From: Leptolyngbya sp. FACHB-60
GTDB lineage: Bacteria; Cyanobacteriota; Cyanobacteriia; Phormidesmidales; Phormidesmidaceae
DNA: 64,000 bases
NCBI RefSeq assembly: GCF_014695775.1
Contig: NZ_JACJOX010000036.1
Span: 1 to 64,000, forward strand
Reading direction: 5' to 3'
Position numbers and translations under genes: made by a program. The notes beneath the pieces were generated by a model, which saw nothing but the letters and a program-made list of their open reading frames with translations, did no database searches and had not been told where the DNA came from. Numbering within the stretch: position 1 is the stretch's first letter; each line of letters begins with the position of its first letter. Positions 8,472 to 18,521 of this stretch are shown here, in pieces.

Positions 8472-8911
8472 TTTAAGATACTCCGTGCGACGAATTTTTT
8501 CGACAAAACTTTCCGTAAGAACAGTAATGTCTATTACTAGTAAATAAAAGCGGTAGCTATACTGCTCTCAACTATCTAGACTGTGGACCTCGATTTGTCA
8601 CTGTTTGTAGTGGCTGGCTTTTCTATCCTTCTTGCGCTCTATGCTCAGAGAGGTTTCATGGTCTCAGCTGATAGCGTCGCCACTCTTATAGAAAAAATCG
8701 GCGGTAACGCTAAGTGCATCCTAAGAACTACGCGGTGCCCTTTCCTCTGACTGAAGAACTAAGTTAGTTAACGCTTTACCTGTCGGTAGGAGTATTTATG
8801 GCTAACGGTTTTTGCCTGCTCTCTGCGTCCTGACCGTAGGGCATCGGCACGCTCTGTGAGGAACCGTAACTAATTCGCGTTGCCCCTAGATATCAGTGGT
8901 ACGATGCCAGC
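8472..8911. other. Intergenic region upstream of the thiC leader
   Basis: These 440 bases hold the divergent promoters of DUF4383 and thiC. I find no convincing ORF. The last 30 bases before the aptamer (CAGTGGTACGATGCCA) resemble the same position upstream of the first TPP leader (CAGTGGTAGGATGCTA), so the promoter seems duplicated along with the riboswitch. The rest shows nothing I can name. Confidence 0.5.
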
Positions 8912-8996
8912 AAGCTAGGGGTGTCCGATCGCATCGGACTGAGATCATACCCTCAGAACCTGACCTGGTTAATACCAGCGGAGGAAAGCGTTGCTT
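8912..8996 (+). promoter_or_regulatory. TPP riboswitch aptamer upstream of thiC
   Basis: It contains the complete THI-box core (CTGAGATCATACCC, CAGAACCTGACCTGGTT, ACCAGCGGAGGAAAG) with P1 arms AAGC and GCTT. It differs from the aptamer at 6043-6127 at five positions, four of them in one apical stem-loop (TCCGATCGCATCGGA here) and one in the TTAATACC segment. TPP control of thiC is the classic arrangement in bacteria and algae. Confidence 0.97.
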
Positions 8997-10568
<1,572 letters not shown>

Positions 10569-10628
10569 CCCAGTTCTCTTTGGGGAAAGCAAACTACCCA
10601 TTCCGGCTGTCCAAAGATGACTGAGCAT

Positions 10629-10658
10629 AGCCCCACCCCAGCGGTCTGGAGTGGGGCT
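10629..10658 (+). terminator. Hairpin downstream of thiC
   Basis: AGCCCCAC (10629-10636) pairs with GTGGGGCT (10651-10658) with a 14-base loop, 60 bases after the thiC stop. Only a weak T-containing tail follows (TCTAACT), so factor-independent termination is plausible rather than certain. Confidence 0.45.
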
Positions 10659-10704
10659 TCTAACTGATAGGGCTACAATATGACCACGCGATTCAGTGGT
10701 TCCT

Positions 10705-11154
10705 ATGCAGACAACCACGCTCTACGACCAAGACTTTCATGCCTGGGCTCAGCGCCAGGTCGGGCTACTGCGATCGGGTCAACTGGCAGAACTCGATATT
10801 GAAAATCTGGTTGAGGAAATTGAGTCATTGGGTAGGCAAGAACGTCAGGAGCTTCGCAATCGACTGGGGGTACTGCTAGGGCATCTGCTCAAGTGGCACT
10901 ACCAACCCGAAGCCCGGACAAAAAGTTGGGCCGCCACCATTCAAGAACAGCGGCGAAGAATTCAACGTCACTTGAAGGAAAATCCTAGCCTAAAACCCTA
11001 TCTGGCTGAAGCGATCGCCATTGGCTACGAGGATGGCTTAGATTTGGTCAACCGAGAAACACCCCTCGACCCCAAACAGCTGCCGCAAGTGTGTCCCTTT
11101 TCTGAAGCAGATATCTTTGAGCAACCCATCGACTGGCCGCCAGCCGAGACTTAA
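10705..11154 (+). CDS. DUF29 family protein
   Basis: 149 residues beginning MQTTTLYDQDFHAW, followed by LDIENLVEEIESLGRQE, the HLLKWHYQP block and an acidic C-terminus. This is the layout of DUF29, a family greatly expanded in cyanobacteria with no known function, proposed in places to be linked to mobile or toxin modules. It is predicted soluble and helical. ATG at 10705 is preferred; a GTG at 10696 would add three residues. It is not obviously co-transcribed with its neighbours. Confidence 0.85.
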   Translation: MQTTTLYDQDFHAWAQRQVGLLRSGQLAELDIENLVEEIESLGRQERQELRNRLGVLLGHLLKWHYQPEARTKSWAATIQEQRRRIQRHLKENPSLKPYLAEAIAIGYEDGLDLVNRETPLDPKQLPQVCPFSEADIFEQPIDWPPAET

Positions 11155-11224
11155 TAGATGGGGCAGCCTTTTCTTCCTCACGTGGACACAAATTGATTAG
11201 GTGGAGCAGCGCCTATGATGCTTA

Positions 11225-12754
11225 GTGAGCAGTAATCACAGCACAAACATGACGCAATCAGGGGCGCGATCGAGCATGACGCAATCGGGGATTCTGAAGA
11301 ACTACATCAACGGTCAGTGGGTGCCGTCTGCGGCGGGGGATATGCTCTCGGTAGATAACCCGGCCACGGGGGAGGTGCTAGGCCAGGTTCCCGTTTCCCC
11401 AAAGTATGAGGTCGATCAGGCCGCCCGGGCAGCGGCAACGGCGTTCGAAGACTGGCGACGAGTCCCGCCGCCCCAGCGGGTGCAGTACCTGTTTAAGCTC
11501 AAAGACTTGATGGACACCCACCTAGAGGAACTGGCCCAGATTGTCACTCAGGAGTGCGGCAAAACCCTGGCCGAGTCGAAAGGGGAACTGCGGCGGGCGA
11601 TCGAAAACGTGGAGGTGGCCTGCGGCATTCCTATGATGATGCAGGGCACAGTGCTGGAGGATATTGCCAGCGGCATTGATGAGTTTATGATTCGGCAACC
11701 CCTGGGGGTCGCGGCGGCGATCGCACCCTTCAATTTTCCCGCCATGATTCCCTTTTGGTTTATGCCCTACGCCCTGGCCTGCGGCAACACCTACATCGTT
11801 AAACCCTCCGAAAAAGTGCCCCTGACCATGCAGCGCATCTTCGAGCTGTTGGATCAGGCTGGCTTTCCCCCCGGCGTGGTGAACCTGGTGAATGGGGCCA
11901 AAGAAACGGTGGATGCGATTCTGGAACATCCCACCATTCGGGCTATCAGCTTTGTCGGCTCTTCCCCGGTCGCCAAGTACATCTACGCTCAGGCGGCAGC
12001 CCACGGCAAGCGGGTGCAGTGCCAGGGCGGGGCCAAAAACCCGGTGATTGTGCTGCCCGATGCCGATCGCGACATGACGACGCGAATTGTGGCCGATAGC
12101 GCCTTTGGCTGTGCCGGTCAGCGCTGCCTGGCTGCCTCCCTGGCGGTGACGGTGGGGGAAGCGACGGAGTGGTTCACTGATGCCATCGCCCACACCGCCG
12201 CCACCCGTACGGTCGGCAATGGCCTTGACCCCCAGGTGCAGATGGGGCCGGTGATTAATGCCCAAAGTCGGCAGCGGATCGAAAACCTGATTCAAACTGG
12301 TGCAGACGAGGGAGCAACGGTTTTGGTGGACGGTCGTAACGCCCAAATTCCCGACCTGGAAGCGGGTCACTTCGTCAAACCCACAGTGTTGCAGGGAGTA
12401 CCCGCTACCGGAGAAATCGCCCAGACGGAAATCTTCGGCCCCGTGCTGGGGCTGATGCCGGTGGACACGATTGAGGCGGCGATCGACCTGGTGAACCGCA
12501 GCCCTTGGGGAAACATGGCCTGTCTATTCACCAACAGCGGTGCCGCCGCCCGTCAGTTTCGCTACGCAGCTAACGCTGGCAACATCGGCATCAATATCGG
12601 CGTAGCGGCACCAATGGCCTTTTTCCCCTTCAGCGGCTGGAAAGACAGCTTCTTTGGTGACCTCCACGGACAGGGGGCGCACGCGGTGGAATTTTTTACG
12701 CAGACCAAGGTGGTGGTCGAGCGCTGGCCAAAGGAGTGGAGTCGGCAGTTTTAG
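11225..12754 (+). CDS. mmsA: CoA-acylating methylmalonate-semialdehyde dehydrogenase
   Basis: An aldehyde dehydrogenase superfamily enzyme that oxidises (methyl)malonate semialdehyde to propionyl- or acetyl-CoA with NAD. About 500 residues; the N-terminus [12 protein letters not shown], the [18 protein letters not shown] block, the [12 protein letters not shown] loop, catalytic Cys in GCAGQRCLA and the C-terminal [18 protein letters not shown] are typical of MmsA rather than general ALDHs. The start is uncertain: GTG at 11225, or ATG at 11252 or 11276. The last two lie in an imperfect 27-base tandem repeat (ATGACGCAATC occurs twice). The downstream carrier gene may be co-expressed. Confidence 0.88.
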   Translation: MSSNHSTNMTQSGARSSMTQSGILKNYINGQWVPSAAGDMLSVDNPATGEVLGQVPVSPKYEVDQAARAAATAFEDWRRVPPPQRVQYLFKLKDLMDTHLEELAQIVTQECGKTLAESKGELRRAIENVEVACGIPMMMQGTVLEDIASGIDEFMIRQPLGVAAAIAPFNFPAMIPFWFMPYALACGNTYIVKPSEKVPLTMQRIFELLDQAGFPPGVVNLVNGAKETVDAILEHPTIRAISFVGSSPVAKYIYAQAAAHGKRVQCQGGAKNPVIVLPDADRDMTTRIVADSAFGCAGQRCLAASLAVTVGEATEWFTDAIAHTAATRTVGNGLDPQVQMGPVINAQSRQRIENLIQTGADEGATVLVDGRNAQIPDLEAGHFVKPTVLQGVPATGEIAQTEIFGPVLGLMPVDTIEAAIDLVNRSPWGNMACLFTNSGAAARQFRYAANAGNIGINIGVAAPMAFFPFSGWKDSFFGDLHGQGAHAVEFFTQTKVVVERWPKEWSRQF

Positions 12755-12841
12755 AATCGGCGATCACCTTATTAGTCGCTCACATTACCCTCGAAACGGT
12801 CACTATGGCATAGGCAGTGACGCGAAGGTGGCTCGGCATCT

Positions 12842-13732
12842 ATGGAAATTCTGATTTCGGCGATGCTGCCCATTGCCCTGGTGGCCCTGGTGGGGTTTGG
12901 CGTGGGGCGCAGCTTTGAGCTAGACATGCAAACCCTGGCGCGGATAAACATCTACGCCCTGCTGCCGGCGCTAGTGCTGACCAGCCTGGCCCAAACCACT
13001 CTAGCGCTGGGGAATGCGATCGCGATCGTCGCCAGCTTTTTGCTCAACACTGTGGTGCTGTACCTGCTGGCGGTGGGGCTGAGCCGTCGCCTCGACTTCT
13101 CGGTGGATGAGCAAAAGAGTCTGATTGCCATCGTGCTGTTCTCAAACGTGGGCAACCTGGGGCTGCCCTTCATTTTGTTTGCCCTTGGCGAGGCTGGGCT
13201 AGAGCGGGCGGTGGTGTACCTGGTGGGCTCTAGCGTGATGATTGCCAGCGTGTTCCCCATTGTGCTGAAGCAGGCCGGGCTAAAGGCGGGGCTCAACGTA
13301 ACGCTGCGACTACCGGTGTTGTGGGCTGCTTTGACGGGTATAGGTCTCCAGGCCACGCAGGAAGCGTTTCCGCTGCCGCTGGAGCGGGGCATAACGCTAC
13401 TGGGGGAGGGCGCAATTCCGGTGGCGCTACTGACGCTGGGGGTGCAGCTGGCGCGAACAGAACTGGTGTTTGGCCGCTATGAATTAATCGGCTCGGTGCT
13501 GCGGCTAGGAGTAGCACCCCTACTTGCCTACGGCATTGGCACGGCACTGGGCTTGCAGGGGTTAGACCGTCAAGTGCTGGTGCTACAGGCGGCGATGCCG
13601 GTGGCGGTGAATTCGCTAATTTGGGTGACGGAGCTGGGGGGCGATCGCACGCGCGTAGCCCGCACCATTCTGCTCTCAACCTTTCTCAGCGTGATTACCC
13701 TGCCGGTGGTACTGTGGCTCAGCAGTCGGTAG
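12842..13732 (+). CDS. AEC-family (auxin efflux carrier-like) transporter
   Basis: 296 residues, almost entirely hydrophobic, with about ten predicted membrane helices in two five-helix halves. Motifs NIYALLPALVLTSLA, FSNVGNLGLPF and LQAAMPVAVNSLIW match the AEC family of bacterial organic-acid or malonate-like carriers. The substrate is unknown. It follows mmsA by 87 bases on the same strand; a link to semialdehyde or acid metabolism is only suggestive. Confidence 0.85.
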   Translation: MEILISAMLPIALVALVGFGVGRSFELDMQTLARINIYALLPALVLTSLAQTTLALGNAIAIVASFLLNTVVLYLLAVGLSRRLDFSVDEQKSLIAIVLFSNVGNLGLPFILFALGEAGLERAVVYLVGSSVMIASVFPIVLKQAGLKAGLNVTLRLPVLWAALTGIGLQATQEAFPLPLERGITLLGEGAIPVALLTLGVQLARTELVFGRYELIGSVLRLGVAPLLAYGIGTALGLQGLDRQVLVLQAAMPVAVNSLIWVTELGGDRTRVARTILLSTFLSVITLPVVLWLSSR

Positions 13733-13763
13733 AGCAATTTTGGATTTTGGATGATTTTTAGCC

Positions 13764-14420
13764 ATGGCACCTAGCGATGCAGCAAAAAACCTCAATAGCG
13801 AGCTGTTGCCGCCCAGCCCTGAGCTGCGGCAGGCGGTGGCTGTCGTGTGCGATCGCGATCCTAGATTTCAGCGCATTGAGGCCGAAGCTGGCCCCCTCAC
13901 TGTTCGCACCTGGGCTGCCGGGTTGCCATCGCTGGTGCGCATTATTATGGGACAGCAGCTGTCGTCTAGAGCTGCCCAGGCGATCTTTCAGCGGCTGATG
14001 GCAACGATAGAGCTGACTCCTGAAGCGATCGCCGCCACCCCAGACAGCACCCTCAAACAGGTGGGGCTAAGCCAGGCTAAAATTGCCACCTGTCAACGGC
14101 TTTCGGCCGCTATTTTATCGGGCCAGCTCAGCCTAGAAACCCTTGCCGCCTTGCCTGATGTAGAGGCGATCGAACACCTGACCCAGATCAAAGGCATCGG
14201 AGTCTGGACGGCAGAAGTTTACCTGCTGTTTTGCCTCCAGCGCTTAAGCAGTTTTCCGGCCTCAGACTTGGCCATTCAAATTAGCTACCAGCGGCTACAC
14301 AATCTGGAGAGCCGCCCCACGCGCAAAGACCTGTTGGTTTCTACAGCGGCTCTCGATCCCTACCGGGGTGCGGTGGCCCACTTGCTGTGGCACTACTACC
14401 GACATTTAGCCCAGCAGTGA
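13764..14420 (+). CDS. DNA-3-methyladenine glycosylase, AlkA/HhH-GPD type
   Basis: 218 residues of the HhH-GPD superfamily that excise alkylated purines. The helix-hairpin-helix is LTQIKGIGVWTAEVYLLF (about 152-169), and the catalytic Asp lies in FPASDLAI about 20 residues later. IIMGQQLSSRAA is the usual N-terminal core motif. There is no iron-sulfur cluster loop, consistent with AlkA rather than MutY/Nth. The 3' end overlaps the convergent fur-type gene by 15 bases. Confidence 0.92.
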   Translation: MAPSDAAKNLNSELLPPSPELRQAVAVVCDRDPRFQRIEAEAGPLTVRTWAAGLPSLVRIIMGQQLSSRAAQAIFQRLMATIELTPEAIAATPDSTLKQVGLSQAKIATCQRLSAAILSGQLSLETLAALPDVEAIEHLTQIKGIGVWTAEVYLLFCLQRLSSFPASDLAIQISYQRLHNLESRPTRKDLLVSTAALDPYRGAVAHLLWHYYRHLAQQ

Positions 14421-14921
14421 CTGGCAGCTAGGGCAAATGCCATAGACCGTAAACTGGCAGTTCAGCAGCGAGAACCCGTGGGAGGCACTCTCACTGCTGC
14501 CCACCTGGGTCATTTTGGTGTCCTCAAACTCTTTCACATCGCCGCAGTGAACACAGACCAAATGGTGGTGCTGATTCATAAAGGGAGTGTTGAGCTCGTA
14601 ATACTTTCTGCCCTCGGCTAGCTCTAGCTCTTGCAGCAACCCTAGCCTGACCATGACATGCAGCGCTCTATAGATGGTAGAAAAGCTGATTTTTTCACCC
14701 TGATCTAGCAACTGCTGATGAATTTCTTCAGCATTGAGGTGATGACCTAGAGCTGCTGACTGAAATAAGTCCAGTATTTTTTGCCGCTGGCTGGTGAACC
14801 GAAACCCTTCTTTATTAAGAACAGTTTTGAGTAGTTCGGGCTCTTGACTCAAGCTAGGCAGAGCTGGATCTTGTTCCATCGTCCTGTTATCACGATTGAA
14901 GAAAGCAGTTAGATTAGTCAT
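14406..14921 (-). CDS. Fur-family metalloregulator (Fur/PerR/Zur type not resolved)
   Basis: 171 residues. The winged-helix domain has GFRFTSQRQKILDLF and the recognition helix SFSTIYRALHVM. The dimerisation domain has the metal-binding ELNTPFMNQHHHLVCVHC cluster and the CPSC pair for structural zinc. The role is metal- or peroxide-dependent repression. A Fur-box-like site at 15080-15095 and a divergent dps gene argue for iron or peroxide control. The N-terminus is about 20 residues longer than most family members; internal ATG codons offer shorter starts. Confidence 0.93.
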   Translation of the reverse strand: MTNLTAFFNRDNRTMEQDPALPSLSQEPELLKTVLNKEGFRFTSQRQKILDLFQSAALGHHLNAEEIHQQLLDQGEKISFSTIYRALHVMVRLGLLQELELAEGRKYYELNTPFMNQHHHLVCVHCGDVKEFEDTKMTQVGSSESASHGFSLLNCQFTVYGICPSCQSLLG

Positions 14922-15079
14922 ATAAATCAGAGCATCGACATCTAACGAAGGGCATAACTAAAGCAGGGTTTTGGGGCGATCGCCCTGGGCTGATTAAATT
15001 AGTCAGTGTTATTGAAAGTGTCTTTCACCAAAGGGTTTGGGCCTATCGCCAATCAGTTTCGATACAAAGAATTAAACCT

Positions 15080-15095
15080 AATGAAAATCATTTTC
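15080..15095. promoter_or_regulatory. Fur-box-like operator between fur-type gene and dps
   Basis: AATGAAAATCATTTTC in the 316-base divergent gap closely matches the AATGATAATCATTATC type of Fur consensus and has dyad symmetry about the central bases. It lies about 160 bases from each gene start. Likely target of the adjacent regulator, controlling itself, dps or both. The rest of the gap is AT-rich with no ORF. Confidence 0.65.
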
Positions 15096-15243
15096 GCTAT
15101 TCCTATTAACAGCTAAATTTTGCACTTCTCTATACTTTTTTAGGCAAACAAAGTTATTAGCTAGATTCAAAAAAATAAGGTAGGCTCAATGAGCAACCCT
15201 GAAAGGCTAGGGCTGCTTTCACTGCTAAAAAAGGGGGATGCTT

Positions 15244-15780
15244 ATGCCTATTACTGAGACTCTGCTGCAAACCTATGGCGAGGTGGCCAACAACCCGGTA
15301 CTGCTGGAGAAGTCGGTTACAGAGCCGGTGGTGGATGGGCTGGCAACGCTCTATGCCAGCTTCACAGCCCTGTCCTTGCAGTACCAAAAGCACCATTTTG
15401 TTGTGGAAGGTTCTGAGTACTACATGCTCCACAACTATTTTGAGGAGAGCTACGAAGCGGCCCAGGCCCACGCCCACGAGGTGGGTGAGCGCCTGCACGG
15501 GCTGGGGGGCATTCCCCCTCTGAGCTTTGGCAAACTGGCAGAGCTGTGCTGCTTCGACATGGAAAACGACGACACCTACCGCTGCCGCGTCATGATCGAC
15601 CACGATCTGAAGGCTGAGCAGGCGATGATCGAAATGATTCGTCGGCTGGCTGCCCAGGCTGAGAGTTTGGGCGATCGCGCTACCCGCTACCTCTACGAGC
15701 AAATTTTGCTGAAAACCGAGGAGCGGGCTTACCATCTAGAGCACTTCCTCACTCCAGACAGCCTCAAGCTAGGCTGGTAG
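15244..15780 (+). CDS. dps: Dps family ferritin-like protein
   Basis: Dps proteins form 12-mers that oxidise and store iron using peroxide, and often coat DNA. The 178 residues are a four-helix bundle with inter-subunit ferroxidase ligands in LQYQKHHFVVEG (His) and YYMLHNYFEESYE (His and Glu). The ATG at 15244 is favoured over that at 15238 because AAGGGGG then has proper spacing. The divergent Fur-family gene and the Fur box fit iron- or peroxide-dependent expression. The C-terminal part (RYLYEQILLKTEERAYHL) is typical of cyanobacterial members. Confidence 0.93.
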   Translation: MPITETLLQTYGEVANNPVLLEKSVTEPVVDGLATLYASFTALSLQYQKHHFVVEGSEYYMLHNYFEESYEAAQAHAHEVGERLHGLGGIPPLSFGKLAELCCFDMENDDTYRCRVMIDHDLKAEQAMIEMIRRLAAQAESLGDRATRYLYEQILLKTEERAYHLEHFLTPDSLKLGW

Positions 15781-15887
15781 TGGCTGAGAAAAGTCCTCTG
15801 CAAACCCTGCTGCTCATTCTCATTGATTGAGTGCAGGGTTATTTGGCTGTAGTTGTCCTCCAGCTGACAATCGCTCACGCTCACCAC

Positions 15888-15995
15888 CTACGAATCGAGA
15901 TAAACCTTCCAGATAATCCAGCTTGAAAGCACCACAAAGGTCACAATCACCAGCCAATGGTCCCACCGCTGGGGGTCAAATTCCTGAGCGGTCAT
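15888..15995 (-). CDS. 35-residue single-span membrane protein, coupled to upstream ferredoxin gene
   Basis: This small gene reads MTAQEFDPQRWDHW, then one hydrophobic segment (WLVIVTFVVLSSWIIW, residues 14-29), then KVYLDS and a TAG stop. Its ATG (15993-15995) overlaps the TGA of the ferredoxin gene (15992-15994) as ATGA, the same junction that joins that gene to its own upstream neighbour. The coupling, the clean acidic N-terminus with one membrane helix, and the lack of any gene opposite make it credible. I do not recognise a family. A soluble N-terminus ahead of one span suggests a small accessory subunit; the function is unknown. Confidence 0.7.
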   Translation of the reverse strand: MTAQEFDPQRWDHWLVIVTFVVLSSWIIWKVYLDS

Positions 15996-16576
15996 CGTTT
16001 TGCATCCAGCTGCGCTAAAGCTTCGGCGGGGCTGACTCGGTGCAGCATTCGGCCATTGGGCATGCGCAGGTTTGGGCCTTGCTTGCAGGCTTTCATGCAG
16101 CCCGTTTCCTTAATGGCAACGTGGGCCAAGGCTGGATCGCTATCCACGGCCTCTTGCAGGGCGCTATGGACTTGACGAGCGCCCTGCTTGTAGCATTTGC
16201 CCTTGGTGCAGACCTCAATGCACATGCGTTTTTGCGAGGTCTGAGCCGGCTTTGAGGCAGGGACAAGGTCGCCCCACTGCTGTCGCAGCATCTCAGCCTC
16301 GCACTGGGGCAAAGGCAAAACATTGATGGCCCGCCAGCGATCATCTTCGGGATAGGCCCAGACCTGCACAAAATCACCCGGTGCTAGCTCTCGCACCAGC
16401 ATGGGGCGCAGATATTTGGGCAGCTTAACGGTGAACTTGGCCTCACCCGCTTGCAGCAGCAGTCCCTTAATCTTGCCTTTGTCGGAACGATAGGCCCCGC
16501 TATACTGCCCTTTGAGTACTTGGCCAGTGGGCATTGCGGTCCCAGCCTCTAGGGTGGCGGACTCGTGGAGAGTCAT
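15992..16576 (-). CDS. Thioredoxin-like [2Fe-2S] ferredoxin domain protein
   Basis: 194 residues from the ATG at 16576. An N-terminal domain of about 100 residues (GQYSGAYRSDKGKIKGLLL, KLPKYLRPMLVRELAPGD) is typical of cyanobacterial proteins of this kind. A C-terminal thioredoxin-like ferredoxin domain has cysteines CTKGKC and GCMKACKQGPN for a [2Fe-2S] cluster. The role is probably electron transfer; the partner is unknown. The start is set by the ATGA overlap with the upstream Asr1405-type gene (16573-16576), although ATG at 16603 is also in frame. The downstream small membrane gene also overlaps by four bases. Confidence 0.85.
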   Translation of the reverse strand: MTLHESATLEAGTAMPTGQVLKGQYSGAYRSDKGKIKGLLLQAGEAKFTVKLPKYLRPMLVRELAPGDFVQVWAYPEDDRWRAINVLPLPQCEAEMLRQQWGDLVPASKPAQTSQKRMCIEVCTKGKCYKQGARQVHSALQEAVDSDPALAHVAIKETGCMKACKQGPNLRMPNGRMLHRVSPAEALAQLDAKR

Positions 16577-16860
16577 GTCAGGCTCCTTTGCTGCCAGCAG
16601 CACTTGAGGTGGTCGGCGAGAACTAGCTTAGGCTGAGTGGCAGCCTGCACCACGCTCCAGACCAGCAGAGCATCGGCGGGTGTGTGGATGGCAACAGTGA
16701 GGGGGCGATCGCCACCACAGGCGCACACCATATGCAGCTCTTGTAGGCGGCGGTAGACATTCCAACGGGTAACGCGATCTAAATCAACCACGGTTTGAGC
16801 GGGGGCAGTATTTTGAAGGTCTTGCCCTGACCCTAAATAATCTGACTCTAAAACGTGCAT
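16573..16860 (-). CDS. Asr1405/Asl0597-family protein
   Basis: 95 residues with the family core VTRWNVYRRLQEL, a CACG segment and LWSVVQAATQPKLVLADHL, ending with a Cys-Cys-Trp motif. The family is restricted to cyanobacteria and has no assigned function. First gene of a three-gene minus-strand operon in which each junction is a 4-base ATGA overlap (this gene, a [2Fe-2S] protein, and a 35-residue membrane protein). Conserved cysteines and the ferredoxin partner suggest a redox setting, but this is inference. Confidence 0.8.
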   Translation of the reverse strand: MHVLESDYLGSGQDLQNTAPAQTVVDLDRVTRWNVYRRLQELHMVCACGGDRPLTVAIHTPADALLVWSVVQAATQPKLVLADHLKCCWQQRSLT

Positions 16861-17404
16861 ATTAACTCGACTGAATCTCCATAGTGATGACCGCCAAGGG
16901 TCTGAACTTATTGAAATTAACTCTGAACTAAACGCTAAGGTGTAGGGCTAAGCCGAGGCTTAGAAGAGCTGAAGCCCTTTCCTATAAAGCATTAAGGCAT
17001 TTTTCTAAGAATTACTGAACGCGATACCCTAGGGACATCGGTTGCTGTTGCTATTGACTATCGTTGTTACTAAGATACCCAAGTCCCGAGATTAATGCAA
17101 CAGATTTTCAATAAGGCTGCTCTATTGGCAGTAAAGCCTGAGCACCAGCGACGGAATTCGGCCGATTGACTGAGCTTCATTAGCTTTAAGGGCAACGGAC
17201 GGGAATGCTGGCAGCGATCGCCCACCTAATCTACCCGCACCGAGTCAGCTCAAGCCGTTCTAATGCAATGTCACGTTAGGGATTCTTGCTTGGAGAAGTT
17301 AGTACAGCTTGCTTCCACCATGGTGGATTTGAGGATGAGCCTAGCGATCGCCCCCAATGGCCCAGCTTCGCCGTTGCGATCGGCTTGCGGCTTTAGACAC
17401 AGAA

Positions 17405-17444
17405 ATCCCCGGCTCTTCTCTACTTAAAGAGAAAAGCCGGGGAT
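17405..17444 (-). terminator. Strong GC-rich hairpin
   Basis: ATCCCCGGCTCTTCTCT (17405-17421) pairs with AGAGAAAAGCCGGGGAT (17428-17444) with one mismatch and a 6-base loop. It lies 43 bases downstream (minus strand) of the TAA ending the decayed ORF at 17488, the place expected for a transcription terminator. No long T run follows, so it may instead be a dispersed repeat. Confidence 0.5.
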
Positions 17445-17487
17445 GAGGACGGATGCAGCACTAGCAAAGGCAGACTTGCGTAGGCTG

Positions 17488-17799
17488 TTAGCGCTTCAAA
17501 GTGGGAATCGCAATAGCATTCATCTTTTGCTTCACTTGTCAGTGCCACCCATGCAAGCGCAGACGCCGTGAAAGGTACTCAGCTACCGATAGGCGAAGGC
17601 CAAAAAATTCAATACGACGCTGCCACATAAAAACTTTGTCAGACAGCTTAAACCGTTTGACATCTAGAGAGCTAACAGCCAACCTGGGCAATTCGCTGAG
17701 TTTGTAGCCTTTATCGATTAGCAAATCTGCAATATTGGCTTCTACTACCTGTATTTCCCGGGGGGAGAGATGCGATCGGGCGATCGCAACTTTTTCCTG
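17488..17799 (-). pseudogene. Possible gene remnant with internal stop
   Basis: The minus-strand frame is open from 17799 to a TGA at 17539-17541 and continues in the same frame to a TAA at 17488-17490. It encodes a hydrophilic sequence including HLSPREIQVVEANIADLL, KLSELPRLAVSSLDVKRFK and WQRRIEFFGLRLSVAEYL, which reads like genuine protein. No good start codon exists except TTG at 17724, another stop (17800-17802) lies just upstream, and a terminator-like hairpin follows. I do not recognise the family. It may be a degraded regulator; the evidence is the protein-like composition only. Confidence 0.35.
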
Positions 17800-18521
17800 T
17801 CATCGAATACTAAAAGCAGCAACATGATGCTGACATGGCTCTGCGATCAGACAATTACGGTCATTATTCACGGCAGTTATCTGGCCTACCAGCGCGATAA
17901 TCAGATCACTCAAGCTACCCAACAAAATATGTAGGCGTATTTGATCGCCGAAGCTGCAAATCATTCAGCAGATCACACAATTTACAAGCCTTTTAACTTC
18001 TATATAAATCCCAGTGGGGCATCTACACTTCAAAGTGCTCGTCTCGAACTGATCTAGCTAGCCTATTCGAGTAGAATAAGGCTTGATTGTGCTTGGCTTT
18101 GTGGCTGAAGTTCATTACAGAAATATGCTTTAGAGGTTGCTTTAAGGGTTCTGCCTCTACAAAAAAAGCTGAGTTCCTCCTTAAATATTTCTTCTTAAGA
18201 GATATTCTAAGCTTGAACACACCCCTCTCAAGGGTGCAGGCAACCCAAGTTACGATAGATCCTTTGTAAACAGTCTCTCAACCTGACGGAAAATCCGTTT
18301 GTTGGCATCGCAGTATATCTTTTCTTGTAGATGTGCTTGATTTAGCAGAAATTCTTGCCGATAAAAAACACTGATCTTCGTGATATTTCGCAAACTTCTT
18401 AAGGCGTTGAGCTGATTATTTGCTTAAGGGACTAGTCAACGCCCCATGGCTCATCGCAGAATATCTAGGCACAGTCTATAGCTATGCCTGTTTGAGTTCC
18501 TTCCTGTTGCTCGATAAATCA

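Larger units (their letters stand above)
16861..18521. other. Gene-poor region upstream of gltB
   Basis: About 1.66 kb with no convincing complete gene. It holds a decayed minus-strand ORF (17488-17799), a strong hairpin (17405-17444), and an AT-rich stretch from about 17930 to 18420 that includes the gltB promoter region. I looked for an NtcA site (GTA-N8-TAC) and a glutamine riboswitch upstream of gltB and did not find either. Short frames such as 18023-18220 (minus) show no family features. Confidence 0.5.

Noticed and set aside
17770..17934. 54-codon plus-strand ORF with a G-rich sequence before its ATG
   Set aside because: Composition is not protein-like, no homologue comes to mind, and it lies over the minus-strand remnant; too weak to list.
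18023..18220. AT-rich 65-codon minus ORF
   Set aside because: Lys/Phe-rich sequence expected in AT-rich DNA; no start context and no domain.
18240..18521. Search for a glutamine riboswitch or NtcA site before gltB
   Set aside because: No GTA-N8-TAC site and no glnA-type aptamer motif found.
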